In this document: in pieces, positions 1 through 9,929 of the stretch
How positions within the stretch are numbered: position 1 is the first letter of the stretch
Layout of the letters: each line of letters begins with the position of its first letter
Source of the DNA: Cyclobacteriaceae bacterium
GTDB lineage: Bacteria; Bacteroidota; Bacteroidia; Cytophagales; Cyclobacteriaceae
Length of the DNA stretch: 64,000 bases
Direction: 5' to 3'
Assembly: GCA_958296015.1 (NCBI GenBank)
Contig: CATQIH010000034.1
Location: 62,001 to 126,000 of the forward strand
The notes under the pieces: generated by a model
The model's database searches: none
The model's input: the letters and a program-made list of their open reading frames with translations, nothing else
Told to the model about the DNA's origin: nothing
Translations under genes and position numbers: made by a program

Positions 1-963
1 TCTAAAAAGAAAAACACTTTGCTGGCGCAGAAAAACACTTCTATCGAGAAACAAAAACATGAGATAGAAGAGCAACAGGCAGCACTTCTTCAGCAAAGCA
101 GTAAGCTGGAAGCGTCGCACAAACAACTAGGTAGCTACCACCACAAAATCCTGAACAGCATCAACTATGCGCAGCGCATCCAGAGTGCCATGCTGCCCGA
201 AGAAGTTCACTTTCAGCATATGATCAAGGATTCATTTATCCTGTTTCAGCCACGCGATATCGTTAGTGGTGATTTCTACTGGTTTACAGAAACACACAGG
301 CGGACTACCGGCAACCAGCTGGCCTTCAAAAGTACGCTTCCGGAAAGTGACACATCACCAAAAATCCTGATTGCTGCCATGGACTGTACCGGACATGGCG
401 TTCCCGGTGCGTTTATGTCGATGATCGGCTTCAACTTCCTCAATGAGATTGAACACAAAGGCATTGTGCAACCCAATGAGATTCTCAACACCCTGCACCT
501 GAGTGTGCGCAGGTTTCTCAAACAGGATGAAACCGCCAACAAAGATGGCATGGATGCGGCAATTTGCCTGGTGGACCCAATAGCGCAAACCCTTGAGTTT
601 GCAGGTGCCAACAACCCGATGGTCTACATTCAACATGGAGAAATGCATATAGTCAAAGGCGACCGCAGTGCCGTAGGGGGTGCTAGCACCGACCGCAACC
701 ACCGGTTTGCCAAACATAGCTTATGCATCAAAGAAGAAACCTGGGTATACCTCTTCTCCGATGGTTATCAGGACCAGTTTGGCGGTGTGGAAGGACGCAA
801 GTTTCTGTCAAAAAATCTGCGCAACCTACTGTTAGACATTCATACTCAGCCTTTTGAACAGCAAAAACAACACCTCAGCGAAACCCTTGACCAGTGGAAA
901 GGCGATACCGCACAGATTGATGATGTTCTGGTGATCGGTTTTAAGGTAGGTGGCCGCGCTTGA
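1..963 (+). CDS. SpoIIE/PP2C-type serine phosphatase (C-terminal part, 5' end outside window)
   Basis: The reading frame is open to the left edge, so the TTG at 19 is probably internal and the gene starts upstream of the window. The visible part begins with a charged coiled-coil stretch, followed by the linker motif INYAQRIQSAMLP typical of Bacteroidota RsbU-like phosphatases. The PP2C-like catalytic core follows, with metal-binding acidic residues in GDFYWF, MDCTGHGVPGAFMS, KDGMDAAIC and LFSDGYQDQFGG. Such proteins dephosphorylate anti-anti-sigma-type partners. The N-terminal sensor (often TPR, 7TMR-DISM or GAF in this phylum) is not visible, so signal and target are unknown. Confidence 0.85.
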   Translation, partial: SKKKNTLLAQKNTSIEKQKHEIEEQQAALLQQSSKLEASHKQLGSYHHKILNSINYAQRIQSAMLPEEVHFQHMIKDSFILFQPRDIVSGDFYWFTETHRRTTGNQLAFKSTLPESDTSPKILIAAMDCTGHGVPGAFMSMIGFNFLNEIEHKGIVQPNEILNTLHLSVRRFLKQDETANKDGMDAAICLVDPIAQTLEFAGANNPMVYIQHGEMHIVKGDRSAVGGASTDRNHRFAKHSLCIKEETWVYLFSDGYQDQFGGVEGRKFLSKNLRNLLLDIHTQPFEQQKQHLSETLDQWKGDTAQIDDVLVIGFKVGGRA

Positions 964-1045
964 GGAGCTATGCCATCATGGAATGACTCCATACAATTTT
1001 CCCTTCTGAGAAAACTTAAGCTATCCGTACGGATTTTTTAGCTGT

Positions 1046-1080
1046 ATTGTACTCCTTTTTAGTTTATTATAATAATTTTG
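1046..1080 (+). promoter_or_regulatory. Candidate Bacteroidota-type promoter of leuS
   Basis: TAATTTTG at 1073-1080 matches the -7 box TAnnTTTG and lies 35 nt before the leuS ATG. A weak -33 element (ATTG, 1046-1049) sits 23 nt upstream, longer than the ideal spacing of about 19-20. A short palindrome, ATCCGTACGGAT (1023-1034), followed by a T run just upstream may end the phosphatase transcript. Confidence 0.4.
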
Positions 1081-1114
1081 CCTCGGCAACTTACACTTTA
1101 TTATAATATCTCTG

Positions 1115-3883
1115 ATGGCTGAATACGATTTTAGAAGCATAGAAAAGAAATGGCAGCAGTACTGGAAAGAGCACCAGGTATACAAAGCCTCAACAGACCA
1201 TTCTCTTCCCAAATTTTACGCACTGGATATGTTTCCTTACCCTTCCGGAGCCGGTCTGCACGTAGGCCATCCGCTGGGGTATATCGCTTCTGATATTGTG
1301 AGCCGCTTCAAGCGTATGAAGGGTTTCAACGTGCTGCACCCGATGGGCTTCGATGCCTTTGGCCTCCCTGCCGAGCAGTATGCCATTGATACCGGGCAAC
1401 ATCCTGCTGTCACCACAGAAAATAACATCCGTCGCTACAAAGAGCAGCTCAAAAACATTGGCTTTTCCTTCGACTGGGATGAAGAGATACGCACCAGCGA
1501 TCCTTCTTATTACAAATGGACGCAGTGGATATTCCTGCAGTTGTTCCATAGCTGGTACAATCAACAAACCGACAAGGCAGAACCTGTGGCCGATTTGATC
1601 AGACATTTTGAGCAGCATGGAAACGAAGGCATCACAGCCGCCTGTGACGATGATACGCCAGCTTTTACGGCCAATGCATGGAACGCCATGAACGAGGCAG
1701 AACAGCAAACCATGCTACTCAAATATCGCCTGACCTATCTGGCCGATACGGTTGTCAACTGGTGCCCGGGCCTGGGCACGGTGCTGGCTAATGATGAGGT
1801 GAAAGACGGTTTTTCTGAGAGAGGCGGCTACCCTGTAGAGCGTAAAAAAATGACGCAGTGGATGATGCGCATTACCGCTTATGCCGACCGGCTGCTTTCC
1901 GGACTGGAGCATGTTGACTGGACCGAATCGCTGAAAGAAATGCAGCGCAACTGGATCGGCAAATCTTTTGGCTGCGAGCTGGATTTTAAAGTAAAAGATG
2001 CTGACCTCACGCTGACGGCGTTTACCACCCGCCCCGACACTATTTTTGGCGTGACGTACCTTACGCTGGCTCCGGAACACGAGTTGATCAACCAGCTGAC
2101 CACTCCGCAACAGCAAGAGGCGGTAGATGCCTATGTGCAGGTAGCCAAAAACCGTTCGGAAGTAGATCGCATGGCTGATGTAAAGACCGTTTCTGGGGTG
2201 TTTACCGGCAAATATGTCATCAACCCGATCACCGGGCAGGAAGTACCGCTCTGGATTGCCGACTATGTGCTGGCAGGCTATGGCACCGGCGTGGTAATGG
2301 CCGTCCCGTCTTCCGACGACCGCGATTTTCGCTTTGCCCGTCACTTCAACCTGCCTGTGGTGCATGTCATCGAGGGCACGGAAGAGATGGAGAACCCCAC
2401 GGTAAAAAAGCATGGCAGGCTTATTAACTCCAAATTTGTCAATGGTATGGATTCCCAGCAGGCCATCCGGGTGATCATTGATAAAGCCAGCGAAATGAGC
2501 TTAGGCAGGGCAAAGGTAAATTTCCGTATCCGCGATGCCGTGTTCAGCCGACAGCGCTACTGGGGAGAACCGGTACCGGTATATTTCAAAAATGGCATCC
2601 CCTACCCACTGGATACCTCAGAACTGCCGCTAAAACTTCCTGCCATTGATGCCTATAAACCTACTACAGAGGGCGAGCCACCACTGGCAAGGGCTACCGA
2701 CTGGAAATATGAAGGCCAGTATCCGTATGAGCTAACCACCATGCCCGGATGGGCCGGCTCGAGCTGGTATCACTTCCGCTATATGGATGCCCACAACGAT
2801 CAGGCATTTGTGAGCAAGGAAAAACAGGCTTACTGGGAAAATGTAGACCTCTACATCGGCGGCACTGAACATGCCACCGGCCACCTGCTCTACGCCCGCT
2901 TCTGGACCAAGTTTCTGTACGACCGTGGCTTTGTGACGGTAGACGAACCCTACAAAAAGCTCATCAACCAAGGCATGATCCAGGGACGGTCTAATACGGT
3001 GTATCGTGTAGCAGGCGAAAATAAATACGTTAGCTATAACCTGCGTAAGAATTATGAGGTGAGTGATCTTCACGTAGATGTCAACATTGTCAGAGATGAT
3101 GTACTGGATGTTGAAGCTTTTAAAAAATGGCGGCCAGATGCGGCTGATGCCGAATTTGTTTTGGAGGACGGCAAGTACATCTGTGGATGGGAAGTAGAAA
3201 AAATGTCTAAATCCAAGTACAACGTGGTCAATCCCGATGATATAATCGCACAATATGGGGCCGATACGCTGCGTATGTACGAGATGTTTTTGGGTCCGCT
3301 GGAGCAGTTCAAACCCTGGAATACCAATGGCATTGATGGGGTGTTTAAATTCCTGCGAAAGCTTTGGCGTTTGTTTTATGATGACAATGGCAGCTTTGTA
3401 GTAAATGATGAAGATCCTTCCAAAGAAGCACTGAAAGCTCTTCATGCCACCATTAAAAAAGCACAGGAAGATGTGGAAAACTTTTCTTTCAACACCTCCA
3501 TCAGCAGCTTTATGATCTGTGTAAACGAGCTAACCAGCCTGCAATGTCACAACCGGGCGGTACTTTCCGACCTGGTGCTGATTATCGCGCCTTATGCGCC
3601 TCATATCGCCGAAGAGCTTTGGGAAGCCCTTGGCAACCGGCAAAGTATCGTACACGCTTCTTTTCCGGATTATAATGAGCAGTTTCTGATCGAGGAAGAA
3701 CATGAATATCCGGTATCTGTGAACGGTAAGATGCGGGCTAAAATGAAATTCCCGATGGATATGCCCAAAGAAGAAATAGAAACACAAGTGCTGGCTTCCG
3801 AGCAGATTCAGAAATGGACAGCAGGCAAAACACCAAAGAAGGTGATTATCGTGCCCCAGAAAATTGTCAATGTGGTGGTTTGA
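1115..3883 (+). CDS. leuS: Leucyl-tRNA synthetase
   Basis: Class I aminoacyl-tRNA synthetase that charges tRNA-Leu in the cytoplasm. At 922 residues it has the usual bacterial length. The HIGH signature is HVGH at residues 49-52 ([12 protein letters not shown]), and KMSKS is at residues 696-700. The CP1 editing domain lies between, with [13 protein letters not shown] and [16 protein letters not shown]. The anticodon-binding domain and a C-terminal domain ending in [14 protein letters not shown] complete the protein. The ATG at 1115 fits the family N terminus. The gene stands alone between a phosphatase and a convergent decayed gene. Confidence 0.98.
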   Translation: MAEYDFRSIEKKWQQYWKEHQVYKASTDHSLPKFYALDMFPYPSGAGLHVGHPLGYIASDIVSRFKRMKGFNVLHPMGFDAFGLPAEQYAIDTGQHPAVTTENNIRRYKEQLKNIGFSFDWDEEIRTSDPSYYKWTQWIFLQLFHSWYNQQTDKAEPVADLIRHFEQHGNEGITAACDDDTPAFTANAWNAMNEAEQQTMLLKYRLTYLADTVVNWCPGLGTVLANDEVKDGFSERGGYPVERKKMTQWMMRITAYADRLLSGLEHVDWTESLKEMQRNWIGKSFGCELDFKVKDADLTLTAFTTRPDTIFGVTYLTLAPEHELINQLTTPQQQEAVDAYVQVAKNRSEVDRMADVKTVSGVFTGKYVINPITGQEVPLWIADYVLAGYGTGVVMAVPSSDDRDFRFARHFNLPVVHVIEGTEEMENPTVKKHGRLINSKFVNGMDSQQAIRVIIDKASEMSLGRAKVNFRIRDAVFSRQRYWGEPVPVYFKNGIPYPLDTSELPLKLPAIDAYKPTTEGEPPLARATDWKYEGQYPYELTTMPGWAGSSWYHFRYMDAHNDQAFVSKEKQAYWENVDLYIGGTEHATGHLLYARFWTKFLYDRGFVTVDEPYKKLINQGMIQGRSNTVYRVAGENKYVSYNLRKNYEVSDLHVDVNIVRDDVLDVEAFKKWRPDAADAEFVLEDGKYICGWEVEKMSKSKYNVVNPDDIIAQYGADTLRMYEMFLGPLEQFKPWNTNGIDGVFKFLRKLWRLFYDDNGSFVVNDEDPSKEALKALHATIKKAQEDVENFSFNTSISSFMICVNELTSLQCHNRAVLSDLVLIIAPYAPHIAEELWEALGNRQSIVHASFPDYNEQFLIEEEHEYPVSVNGKMRAKMKFPMDMPKEEIETQVLASEQIQKWTAGKTPKKVIIVPQKIVNVVV

Positions 3884-3913
3884 TCATTTTGCTTAAATGA
3901 TCGATTTGGTAAG

Positions 3914-3947
3914 CTAAAAAAGGCACTGATAAGGTTCGGTGCCTTTA
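3914..3947 (-). terminator. Intrinsic terminator between leuS and the convergent secreted-protein gene
   Basis: AAAGGCAC (3919-3926) and GTGCCTTT (3939-3946) form an 8-bp stem. Read on the minus strand the hairpin is followed by a run of T, so it mainly terminates the leftward gene. It may also weakly terminate leuS. Confidence 0.65.
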
Positions 3948-3966
3948 TAATAGAATATCAGGATCT

Positions 3967-4454
3967 TTACTCAACAATGACCTTTTTCTGTTCTATAGCA
4001 TCTTTGTAATAAATATGTAGATAGTAAGTACCTGCGGGTAAGGCACTGGCATCCAGACTGATGCTTTGATTTACTGAAGTAGCCGTAGTTACGATTTCTT
4101 GCTGCTCATTATAAAGCACTACATTGAATGCTTCTGCTTCATGAGAGATTGTTGTCACTTCTGTAGCAAACCTGACTGTGATATCAGCCTGAACACTACT
4201 ATCAATAGCTAATACATCCGTTTCGGGAGCTGGTTCTATGTTGATCTGATCATCCGCAGGGTTAGGATAGACGACAAAAGCGGAGGTAGTATTGCCGCAA
4301 TCTACCGGGTAAACCGTGATGCCACTGTAGCCACTTGCCCCACAACCATTGTTGATGGATACCCTCACCGTACCTATTTCAGAAGAATAACTGGATGAGT
4401 ATAGATAAATCCGATTGCCTGACTGTCCTCCCGAAGCCCAATCTCCCGGGTAAG
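3967..4454 (-). pseudogene. C-terminal fragment of an interrupted T9SS-secreted protein (sorting domain)
   Basis: This is the 3' end of the gene that starts at 8606. It encodes the end of an Ig/PKD-like module (DWASGGQSGNRIYLYSS, then GTVRVSINNGCG) and a type A T9SS C-terminal sorting domain (VYPNPADDQINIE, FNVVLYNEQQEIV, LDASALPAGTYYLHIYY, KKVIVE). The fragment is open from the IS boundary. Joining it across one copy of the 10-bp target duplication to the sequence right of the IS restores a continuous frame reading TWTYPGDWASGG. A GTG at 4368 could start a truncated product, but without a signal peptide it would not be exported. It is a dead fragment caused by the IS insertion. Confidence 0.85.
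4445..4454. repeat. Left copy of 10-bp target-site duplication
   Basis: CCCGGGTAAG directly precedes the IS left end and is repeated exactly at 5955-5964 after the right end. A 10-bp duplication is within the range known for IS4-family elements. Confidence 0.92.
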
Positions 4455-5954
4455 CTAGTGTTTATACATAAGTCTGAGAGGAATAAAGTAGTGTTGGTGT
4501 TAAGATAAAGAAAGGAAAGACATAAACAAGCAGAAGATGATAGAGACAAAGACATCAGGAAGAAAAACCACCAGCCTTCATGGAGACAAGCGGCTGGAAA
4601 AAAGGGGGTTCAATTGGAGCATAAGATAGCCGAAAAACAAACCATAGTCATCAACAGGCTCAGTGATAACTGGTCAGAGTTGATGAGTTTTTATCGTTAT
4701 TTGGGTAATGATAAAGTGAGAGAAGGTGCTTTGATAGAGCAGGCACAGAGCCAATGCAGGGGTCAGGTGGCAGGCAAAGATGTGCTGGTGCTGCAAGATA
4801 GCACAGAGATCAACTATGCTTCTCATCAAGGCTTGATCCAAGCTGAGAGTGGCTTGGGTTTGGTAGGCAACAACCAAGATATAGGCTACTTTGCTCATTG
4901 CAGCCTGGTCATAGATGCTCAGCAAGGCAGCGTATTAGGCTTGAGCGATGTGCAGTTGTGGATACGGGCAGCAGGGCAAGAGAAGCCAACAGCACCGCTA
5001 CCCATAGAAAAAAAAGAGACTTATCGCTGGATAAAAGCTTGCCAGGCGAGCCAACCTTGTTTACAGCAGGCCCGTGAGGTTACTTTCGTGCAGGATCGGG
5101 AAGGGGATATATATGACAGTTTTGTCAGGGTGCCCGATGAGCGCACTCACTTGCTTATCCGCAGCCGGGTGAACCGTCTGATAGAGACCATGCAAGGAGA
5201 AAAGCATAAGCTCTATGACTATGCTGACCAGCAGCCAGCCTGTGGAGGGTATAGTTTTCTGTTGCCGGGTTTACCTGGTAAGCGAAAGCAGCGCAACGTT
5301 GAGATGCAAGTACGCTTTGTGCAAGTAAAACTGCTGCGCCCGGACAACAACCCCCATGCCAAGGTCTATCCTAAAAATGTAACCTTATATTTGGTACAGG
5401 GTAAAGAAACTCCTCAGAGTGCAGGCAAAGAAAAGCCTGTGGAGTGGAATCTGCTCACTACCCATCCGGTTAGTTGTTTTGAGCAAGCTTTGCAGATGGT
5501 GCATTGGTATAGCCTGCGATGGATCATAGAGGACTATTTCCGTCTGCTCAAATCAGAGGGCTTCAACTTGGAAGCCTCAGAGTTAGAGCAAGGCTACAGC
5601 CTGAGAAAGTTAGGCGTGATTGCTATGAAAAGTGCGCTGCTGGTCATGCAACTTAGACAAGCCAGGTCAGCCACAAGTACACAGCCCATAGCCGTAGGCT
5701 TTAGTGTAGTACAACAAGCCTTTCTAAAAGTGCTCTTAGTTGGTCTGGAAGGTCAAACAGCTAAACACAAGAATCCTTATCAGGAAAGTGACTTAGCCTG
5801 GGCCTCCTGGATTATTGCCAGGTTAGGGGGGTGGAAAGGCTATCAAAGCCAAAGACCACCTGGCGTGATTACCTTCACCAGAGGCTTAAAACGTTTTGAA
5901 AGTATGCTGGCAGGTTGGCTTTTAGCTCCTGACAAAGATATGTATAAACACTAG
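4455..5954 (+). mobile_element. IS4-family insertion sequence, 1500 bp
   Basis: The element is bounded by perfect 16-bp terminal inverted repeats (CTAGTGTTTATACATA at 4455-4470 and its complement at 5939-5954) and flanked by a 10-bp direct duplication. It carries one transposase reading rightwards whose TAG stop forms the last three bases of the element. It is inserted in a leftward T9SS-type secreted-protein gene, whose frame is restored when the element and one duplication are removed. The exact duplication and intact termini suggest a recent insertion. Family assignment rests on the YREK signature of the transposase. Confidence 0.95.
4614..5954 (+). CDS. IS4-family DDE transposase (possibly frameshifted N terminus)
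   Basis: It catalyses cut-and-paste movement of the element. The acidic triad is visible as D62 (LVLQDSTE), D161 (VQDREGDIYD) and E306. The IS4 signature Y-2-R-3-E-6-K is exact at Y299, R302, E306, K313 (YSLRWIIEDYFRLLK). The long frame has only a TTG start at 4614. The conserved N-terminal motif GDKRLEKR lies in another frame beginning at ATG 4537, which runs into this one at an A6G5 tract (4598-4608). So the intact protein probably spans 4537-5954, and either a 1-nt indel or -1 slippage at that tract separates the two parts. Confidence 0.9.
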   Translation: MEHKIAEKQTIVINRLSDNWSELMSFYRYLGNDKVREGALIEQAQSQCRGQVAGKDVLVLQDSTEINYASHQGLIQAESGLGLVGNNQDIGYFAHCSLVIDAQQGSVLGLSDVQLWIRAAGQEKPTAPLPIEKKETYRWIKACQASQPCLQQAREVTFVQDREGDIYDSFVRVPDERTHLLIRSRVNRLIETMQGEKHKLYDYADQQPACGGYSFLLPGLPGKRKQRNVEMQVRFVQVKLLRPDNNPHAKVYPKNVTLYLVQGKETPQSAGKEKPVEWNLLTTHPVSCFEQALQMVHWYSLRWIIEDYFRLLKSEGFNLEASELEQGYSLRKLGVIAMKSALLVMQLRQARSATSTQPIAVGFSVVQQAFLKVLLVGLEGQTAKHKNPYQESDLAWASWIIARLGGWKGYQSQRPPGVITFTRGLKRFESMLAGWLLAPDKDMYKH

Positions 5955-5964
5955 CCCGGGTAAG
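5955..5964. repeat. Right copy of 10-bp target-site duplication
   Basis: Second copy of CCCGGGTAAG, immediately after the IS right inverted repeat. Confidence 0.92.
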
Positions 5965-6428
5965 TCCAGGTATAGGTATAGCCTGGACCGCTGGGAGAAG
6001 CCGTATAAGTATATTCGGTACCAGGACAAACCGCTGATGGCCCTGAGATGCGGATATCGCTAGTTGAAATGACTCCTACCGATATATTTCTCCTGGCTAC
6101 TTCTGCTTGGCAACCCGCACTTGTATTAACAGTAGCTTCTATCCATCCTCCACCAGTAGCAGTAGCACTGGCAGCCCTTACCGTGATGCCGTATTGGTTC
6201 TTGAAACGATGGATAGATTACCGCTGACTCTTCACTGCGTGGTTAATCCGGAGGCATTGCTGAGAGAAAAAGTAGTGTTACCGCTATAACAGACATAATC
6301 GGCTCCACCTGTGATACTAGGCACTGCGGAGCAAAACTGTGAACAGTTATATCTTGGGTTTCTGGCTTTCATTTCATCAAATACCCAGCGCCCATTGTTC
6401 AAAGTAAAATCAATGTGTCCTTCGTTTC
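5965..6428 (-). pseudogene. Middle fragment of the interrupted secreted protein (PKD/Ig-like modules)
   Basis: No long frame survives here, but the minus strand reads as parts of one protein. One frame encodes NNGRWVFDEMKARNPRYNCSQF, then a module beginning SITGGADYVCYSG and ending SGLTTQ; another encodes NQYGITVRAASATATGGGWIEA and SGPSAVCPGTEYTYTASPSG up to TWTYPG at the IS. These are typical Cytophagales extracellular modules. The lesions are a TGA at 6232-6234 where TGG (Trp of the pattern xWxVSGNLSI) is expected, and a 1-nt loss near 6200-6205. Confidence 0.75.
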
Positions 6429-8606
6429 TTACCGGGCTAGTAAAGAAGTTGGCAAAAGGTATATCTTTGGGAGCAGGTGGTGGAGAGGAAGGTGAGTATG
6501 CTTTAGCAAATCAGCCGTAGTAATGGTTTGGCTTCCTCTGCCAACATCGAGTGAGCTGGTAACTGGCACAAAATTAAACCGTTTTTGCTTAAAATTGAGC
6601 GGAATGCCTGCTACATCAGTAGGTACATCAAAGTTTTCAATATCGTAAATACCACCAGGAGCATTATCCAATGGCAACATATAAGAAGCTGAATTAAGTG
6701 CCTTGTCTGTGATGGTTAAATTGACGTTGATGGCAAAGAGGATTTTTTTGGAAACATATAATTTTCCCCGATAGATACGTTGTACTTGCTTATCAGGCAA
6801 TGCATTCAGCGTAAAGTTAGCACGAATATCTGTTTTTGTGGTTACAACACTTCCTATAAACAGTTGCGGATAAGTAGTAAATACAGAAGCCACCGAAGCC
6901 AGTAAACCTTGCCAATAGTTCAGCGAAAAACCATCGTCTACGTTTAGCAGTTCTGCATATGGACCAAATGCCTGCTGCGTGGCACATTCTGAGCCGCTGG
7001 CAAGTGCCACATTGCGGGTTTGGGTAGGATAACCCAAAGTTCGGTACTCAGTCATAAAAGAATCGTGCAGGCTATTATCTACACCCAACGTAGTAATGTA
7101 AGGAGCTGCCCAGTATTGTACCAACTGCCGCGTAGCAGGAGCATCCAGCAGTTTGCCCACATTTCCCAGTTTATGATTCATTTCTCCCAAAGTGACCGTA
7201 TAATAGATACCAAAACCAAGTCCGATGCGGGTGCCAGCCAAGTGACGGATGGCTACTTGAGCTGATAAAGGCACGTTAGCACCCTGATGCGGTGCATCGT
7301 GGCTGATATAGAGCCGGGCATCGTGTGCCAGGTTTCGTTTTTCCATATCCCGCAAAGCGTAACGAGCGATCAGCCCACCCATACTCATGCCCATTACCAC
7401 ATTTTTCTGTTTGGTACTGTACTGAGCCTTTTGGGCATTGACCCACTGGATGATATTTTCTACCAGATACGCATTGCGCTGGATATAATCCACTCCATCA
7501 TTAAAATCCACAAACACCAGATCATACCCATCCTGCTCTATCAAATCGTTGAGGGTTTGATGGGTACTTCGGTTAATTTCTACATTAATACCTCCTCCTC
7601 GTGTACCATTAATGAAATTTTTAAAACTAAAATTTTGTGTAGGATCATCCGGGGAAAGTAGTTTCCAGCCGTCGTAGCCTTCTATCACAATCAAGGGCTT
7701 GTCCAGTATCTGGTTGGTGCCAGCGTATTCTATGGTCACAGTAGCACCAGCTACTTTGCTTTTGTATACCAGCGGAGAAGGAAATCCTGATACAGGGAAA
7801 ACAACCGTGCGAATATTAGAGCTATTGTAACGTGAGTTATTGGTATTTACTATATTGCTTACATATAATTTACCCCAGCTTTCGTAAGTGCTGTTGTCAG
7901 TATATTTGATCTTCAGCTTAAACGTCTTGGTGCCTTCCGATGCATAGTTTACAGCCACTTCCGCGTTCAAAGAGATGGTACGATATCCCTGACCATCGCC
8001 AAAATCGGCTTGGATCAGGCTCACTGTCTTGCCGGATTTGTTGTAGAACAAAGCACTGCGGAAGATGAATTTATGGCTGCCTCCTTCCAGGTGAAGATGA
8101 TTGAGCGTAGCAGCAAAGACATCACGTGTTTCATAAGGTGCCGTAGTATTGCCGCAGGTCAGTTTGTTGTTGGCCGTAGAAACGCCCCTGCTGGTAGCAT
8201 CGCTGCGAAACTTCTGGTAGCGCATATGCAGCGCAACCACATTGTGCGCTCTGGATTGCGTGCCATAATATTCAACCTGGCCTTGCACACCAAAAGGAGT
8301 AGTAAGACTGATATTGCTGTTGAATTTCATGGTGTACATGGTGGCATACAGGCGTTGCCACTCCGCCAGGTTGAGGTAGTTGCTGGTGCTCAGTACGCCA
8401 TTGAACTTCACCACATCGGTGAGTTCCATGCCATAATCCCACAGCAGCCCGGTAGTGACAGGCGTAGGATTGACACCCTGAAAGATACGGTTTATTTCGG
8501 TGCGGAAAGCATCGGAGGTTTCGCCGGGTACAGGTTCCTGTGCCAGCGCAGGATGGAACAGGCACAATACAAGCCCGATCACTCCTGAAAGGAAGAAGTG
8601 TTTCAT
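6429..8606 (-). pseudogene. N-terminal part of a secreted alpha/beta-hydrolase-like protein (frameshifted, IS-interrupted downstream)
   Basis: The ATG at 8606 opens a 725-codon frame with a Sec signal peptide (MKHFFLSGVIGLVLCLFHPALAQ). A beta-rich region follows, then an alpha/beta-hydrolase core with VIEGYDGWKLL, the nucleophile motif GMSMGGLIARYALRDM and YISHDAPHQGANVPLSAQ, as in lipases/esterases acting outside the cell. The last 24 or so codons are out of frame. Adding one base at 6502-6504 restores AYSPSSPPPAPKDIPFANFF and continues into the module and sorting-domain remnants down to 3967. The original product was about 1040 residues. It lies just downstream of two lipoprotein genes on the same strand. 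The substrate is not predictable. Confidence 0.8.
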
Positions 8607-8639
8607 AAAAAGTAAAGATTAAGGTTAAGAAAGTACTAT

Positions 8640-9170
8640 TTAAGGCGTATAAGGCAAATCAAACCTGCCATCGGTGACCCGCACCGTATCACAACCATCC
8701 GCTACCGTGGTAAATTCAAACTTACCTGAGACTATATAATTCTGTGCATCAAAGTGAGTGATAGTCAAGCTGCCAGATAAAGTACTGTCTTTTTCATATA
8801 CACATCTCTTTACATCTATTCCACGAGAAATGTACTCAGCTACCTGATCAGAATATTTTGTGAGATCATACGAAGTATCTTCTTCGGGTGGGTTATAGAG
8901 CACTAATGCCATATTCTGTTCTCCAGGTTTGTTATATGCTTTTGCACTAATTTGCAACAGCCCACCTTGATAAAAAGCACCCATATCAGTGGTAGTTCTG
9001 GGCACCCAGGCTTTGCCATTGACCAGGCAGCCAAAGGTGTAGCGTCCGCTTTGGGTTGCAGCAGGCAATAAGTCAAGTTGATTGACTTCTTCTTCAGGTT
9101 TTTCTTCTTTGCATTGCATCGCCAGCAGGCTCAACAGCAGACATAATAGTAGTCGGTTCATTTTCTTCAT
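8640..9170 (-). CDS. Small lipoprotein, first copy of a tandem duplication
   Basis: The product is 176 residues with a lipoprotein signal peptide (MKKMNRLLLCLLLSLLAMQC; lipidated Cys at 20), an acidic linker (KEEKPEEEVNQ) and a compact domain starting TFGCLVNGKAWVPRT. The pattern of a 'VNGKxW' strand after the linker is common among Bacteroidota surface lipoproteins of unknown function, and I cannot name a family with confidence. It ends 33 bp before the hydrolase pseudogene on the same strand, so the two were probably co-transcribed. A second near-identical copy lies directly upstream. Confidence 0.8.
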   Translation of the reverse strand: MKKMNRLLLCLLLSLLAMQCKEEKPEEEVNQLDLLPAATQSGRYTFGCLVNGKAWVPRTTTDMGAFYQGGLLQISAKAYNKPGEQNMALVLYNPPEEDTSYDLTKYSDQVAEYISRGIDVKRCVYEKDSTLSGSLTITHFDAQNYIVSGKFEFTTVADGCDTVRVTDGRFDLPYTP

Positions 9171-9239
9171 GGATGTAATGGGGTATATATATAAGACCGG
9201 TTTTTTGCGAAAAGTAACAGGAGAATGAGAAAAATATTT

Positions 9240-9772
9240 TTAAGGCGTATAAGGCAAATCAAAGCGTCCGTCTGTTACACGCACCGTATCACAGCCATCC
9301 GCTACCGTGGTAAATTCAAACTTACCTGAGACTATATAATTTTCTGTATCAAACTTGGTAATAGTCAAGCTGCCAGATAAAGTACTGTCTTTTTCATATA
9401 CACATCTCTTTACATCTATTCCACGAGAAATGTACTCAGCTACCTGATCAGAATATTTTGTGAGATCATACGAAGTATCTTCTTCGGGTGGGTTATAGAG
9501 CACTAATGCCATATTCTGTTCTCCAGGTTTGTTATATGCTTTTGCACTAATTTGCAACAGCCCACCTTGATAGAAAGCCCCCATATCAGTGGTAGTTCTG
9601 GGCACCCAGGCTTTGCCCCATTGACCAGGCAGCCAAAAGTGTAACGTCCGCTTTGGGTTGCAGGTGGCAGCAAGTCAAGTTGATTGACTTCTTCTTCAGG
9701 CTTTTCTTCTTTGCATTGCATCGCCAGCAGGCTTAGTAGCAGGCATAACAGCAGTTGGTTCATTTTCTTCAT
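9240..9772 (-). pseudogene. Second copy of the small lipoprotein, frameshifted by a 2-bp insertion
   Basis: This copy starts at the equivalent ATG (9772) with MKKMNQLLLCLLLSLLAMQC. Where the first copy reads CTTTGCCATTGACC on the plus strand, this one reads CTTTGCCCCATTGACC (about 9612-9627), two extra bases that break the frame after CLVNG. The remainder (PRTTTDMGAFYQGG to LPYTP) is intact in the other frame. Conservation of the downstream half argues that the lesion is very recent, or that it is a sequence error. Confidence 0.8.
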
Positions 9773-9929
9773 GGATGTAATGGGGTTATATATATAAGAC
9801 CGGCTTTTTATGAAAAGTAACAGGAGAATGAGAAAAATATTTTTTACCCTTATAAACAGAAAAAAATATGTCAATTTAACTTCCATTATTTGCTTTTTTT
9901 ATAAAAAATTTGCTTCTTTTAAAAAAAAT

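Larger units (their letters stand above)
8640..9840. repeat. Tandem direct duplication of about 600 bp (lipoprotein gene plus leader)
   Basis: The block 8640-9239 is repeated at 9240 to about 9840, including the lipoprotein gene and about 70 bp of upstream sequence (GGATGTAATGGGG, TATATATATAAGACCGG, AGTAACAGGAGAATGAG). Both copies are followed by the same start of the downstream unit (AAGGCGTATAAGG). Differences are few and scattered, so the duplication is recent. Confidence 0.93.

Noticed and set aside
1715-2413. 232-codon minus-strand frame opposite leuS
   Set aside because: Shadow of the editing domain of LeuRS.
2732-3445. 237-codon minus-strand frame inside leuS
   Set aside because: It is the complement of strongly conserved LeuRS coding sequence and has no family-like motifs.
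4598-4608. Classical programmed -1 frameshift heptamer (A AAA AAG) in the IS transposase
   Set aside because: In the incoming frame the codons are GAA AAA AGG, which does not fit X-XXY-YYZ. Slippage on the A6 run is possible but not shown; an indel is simpler.
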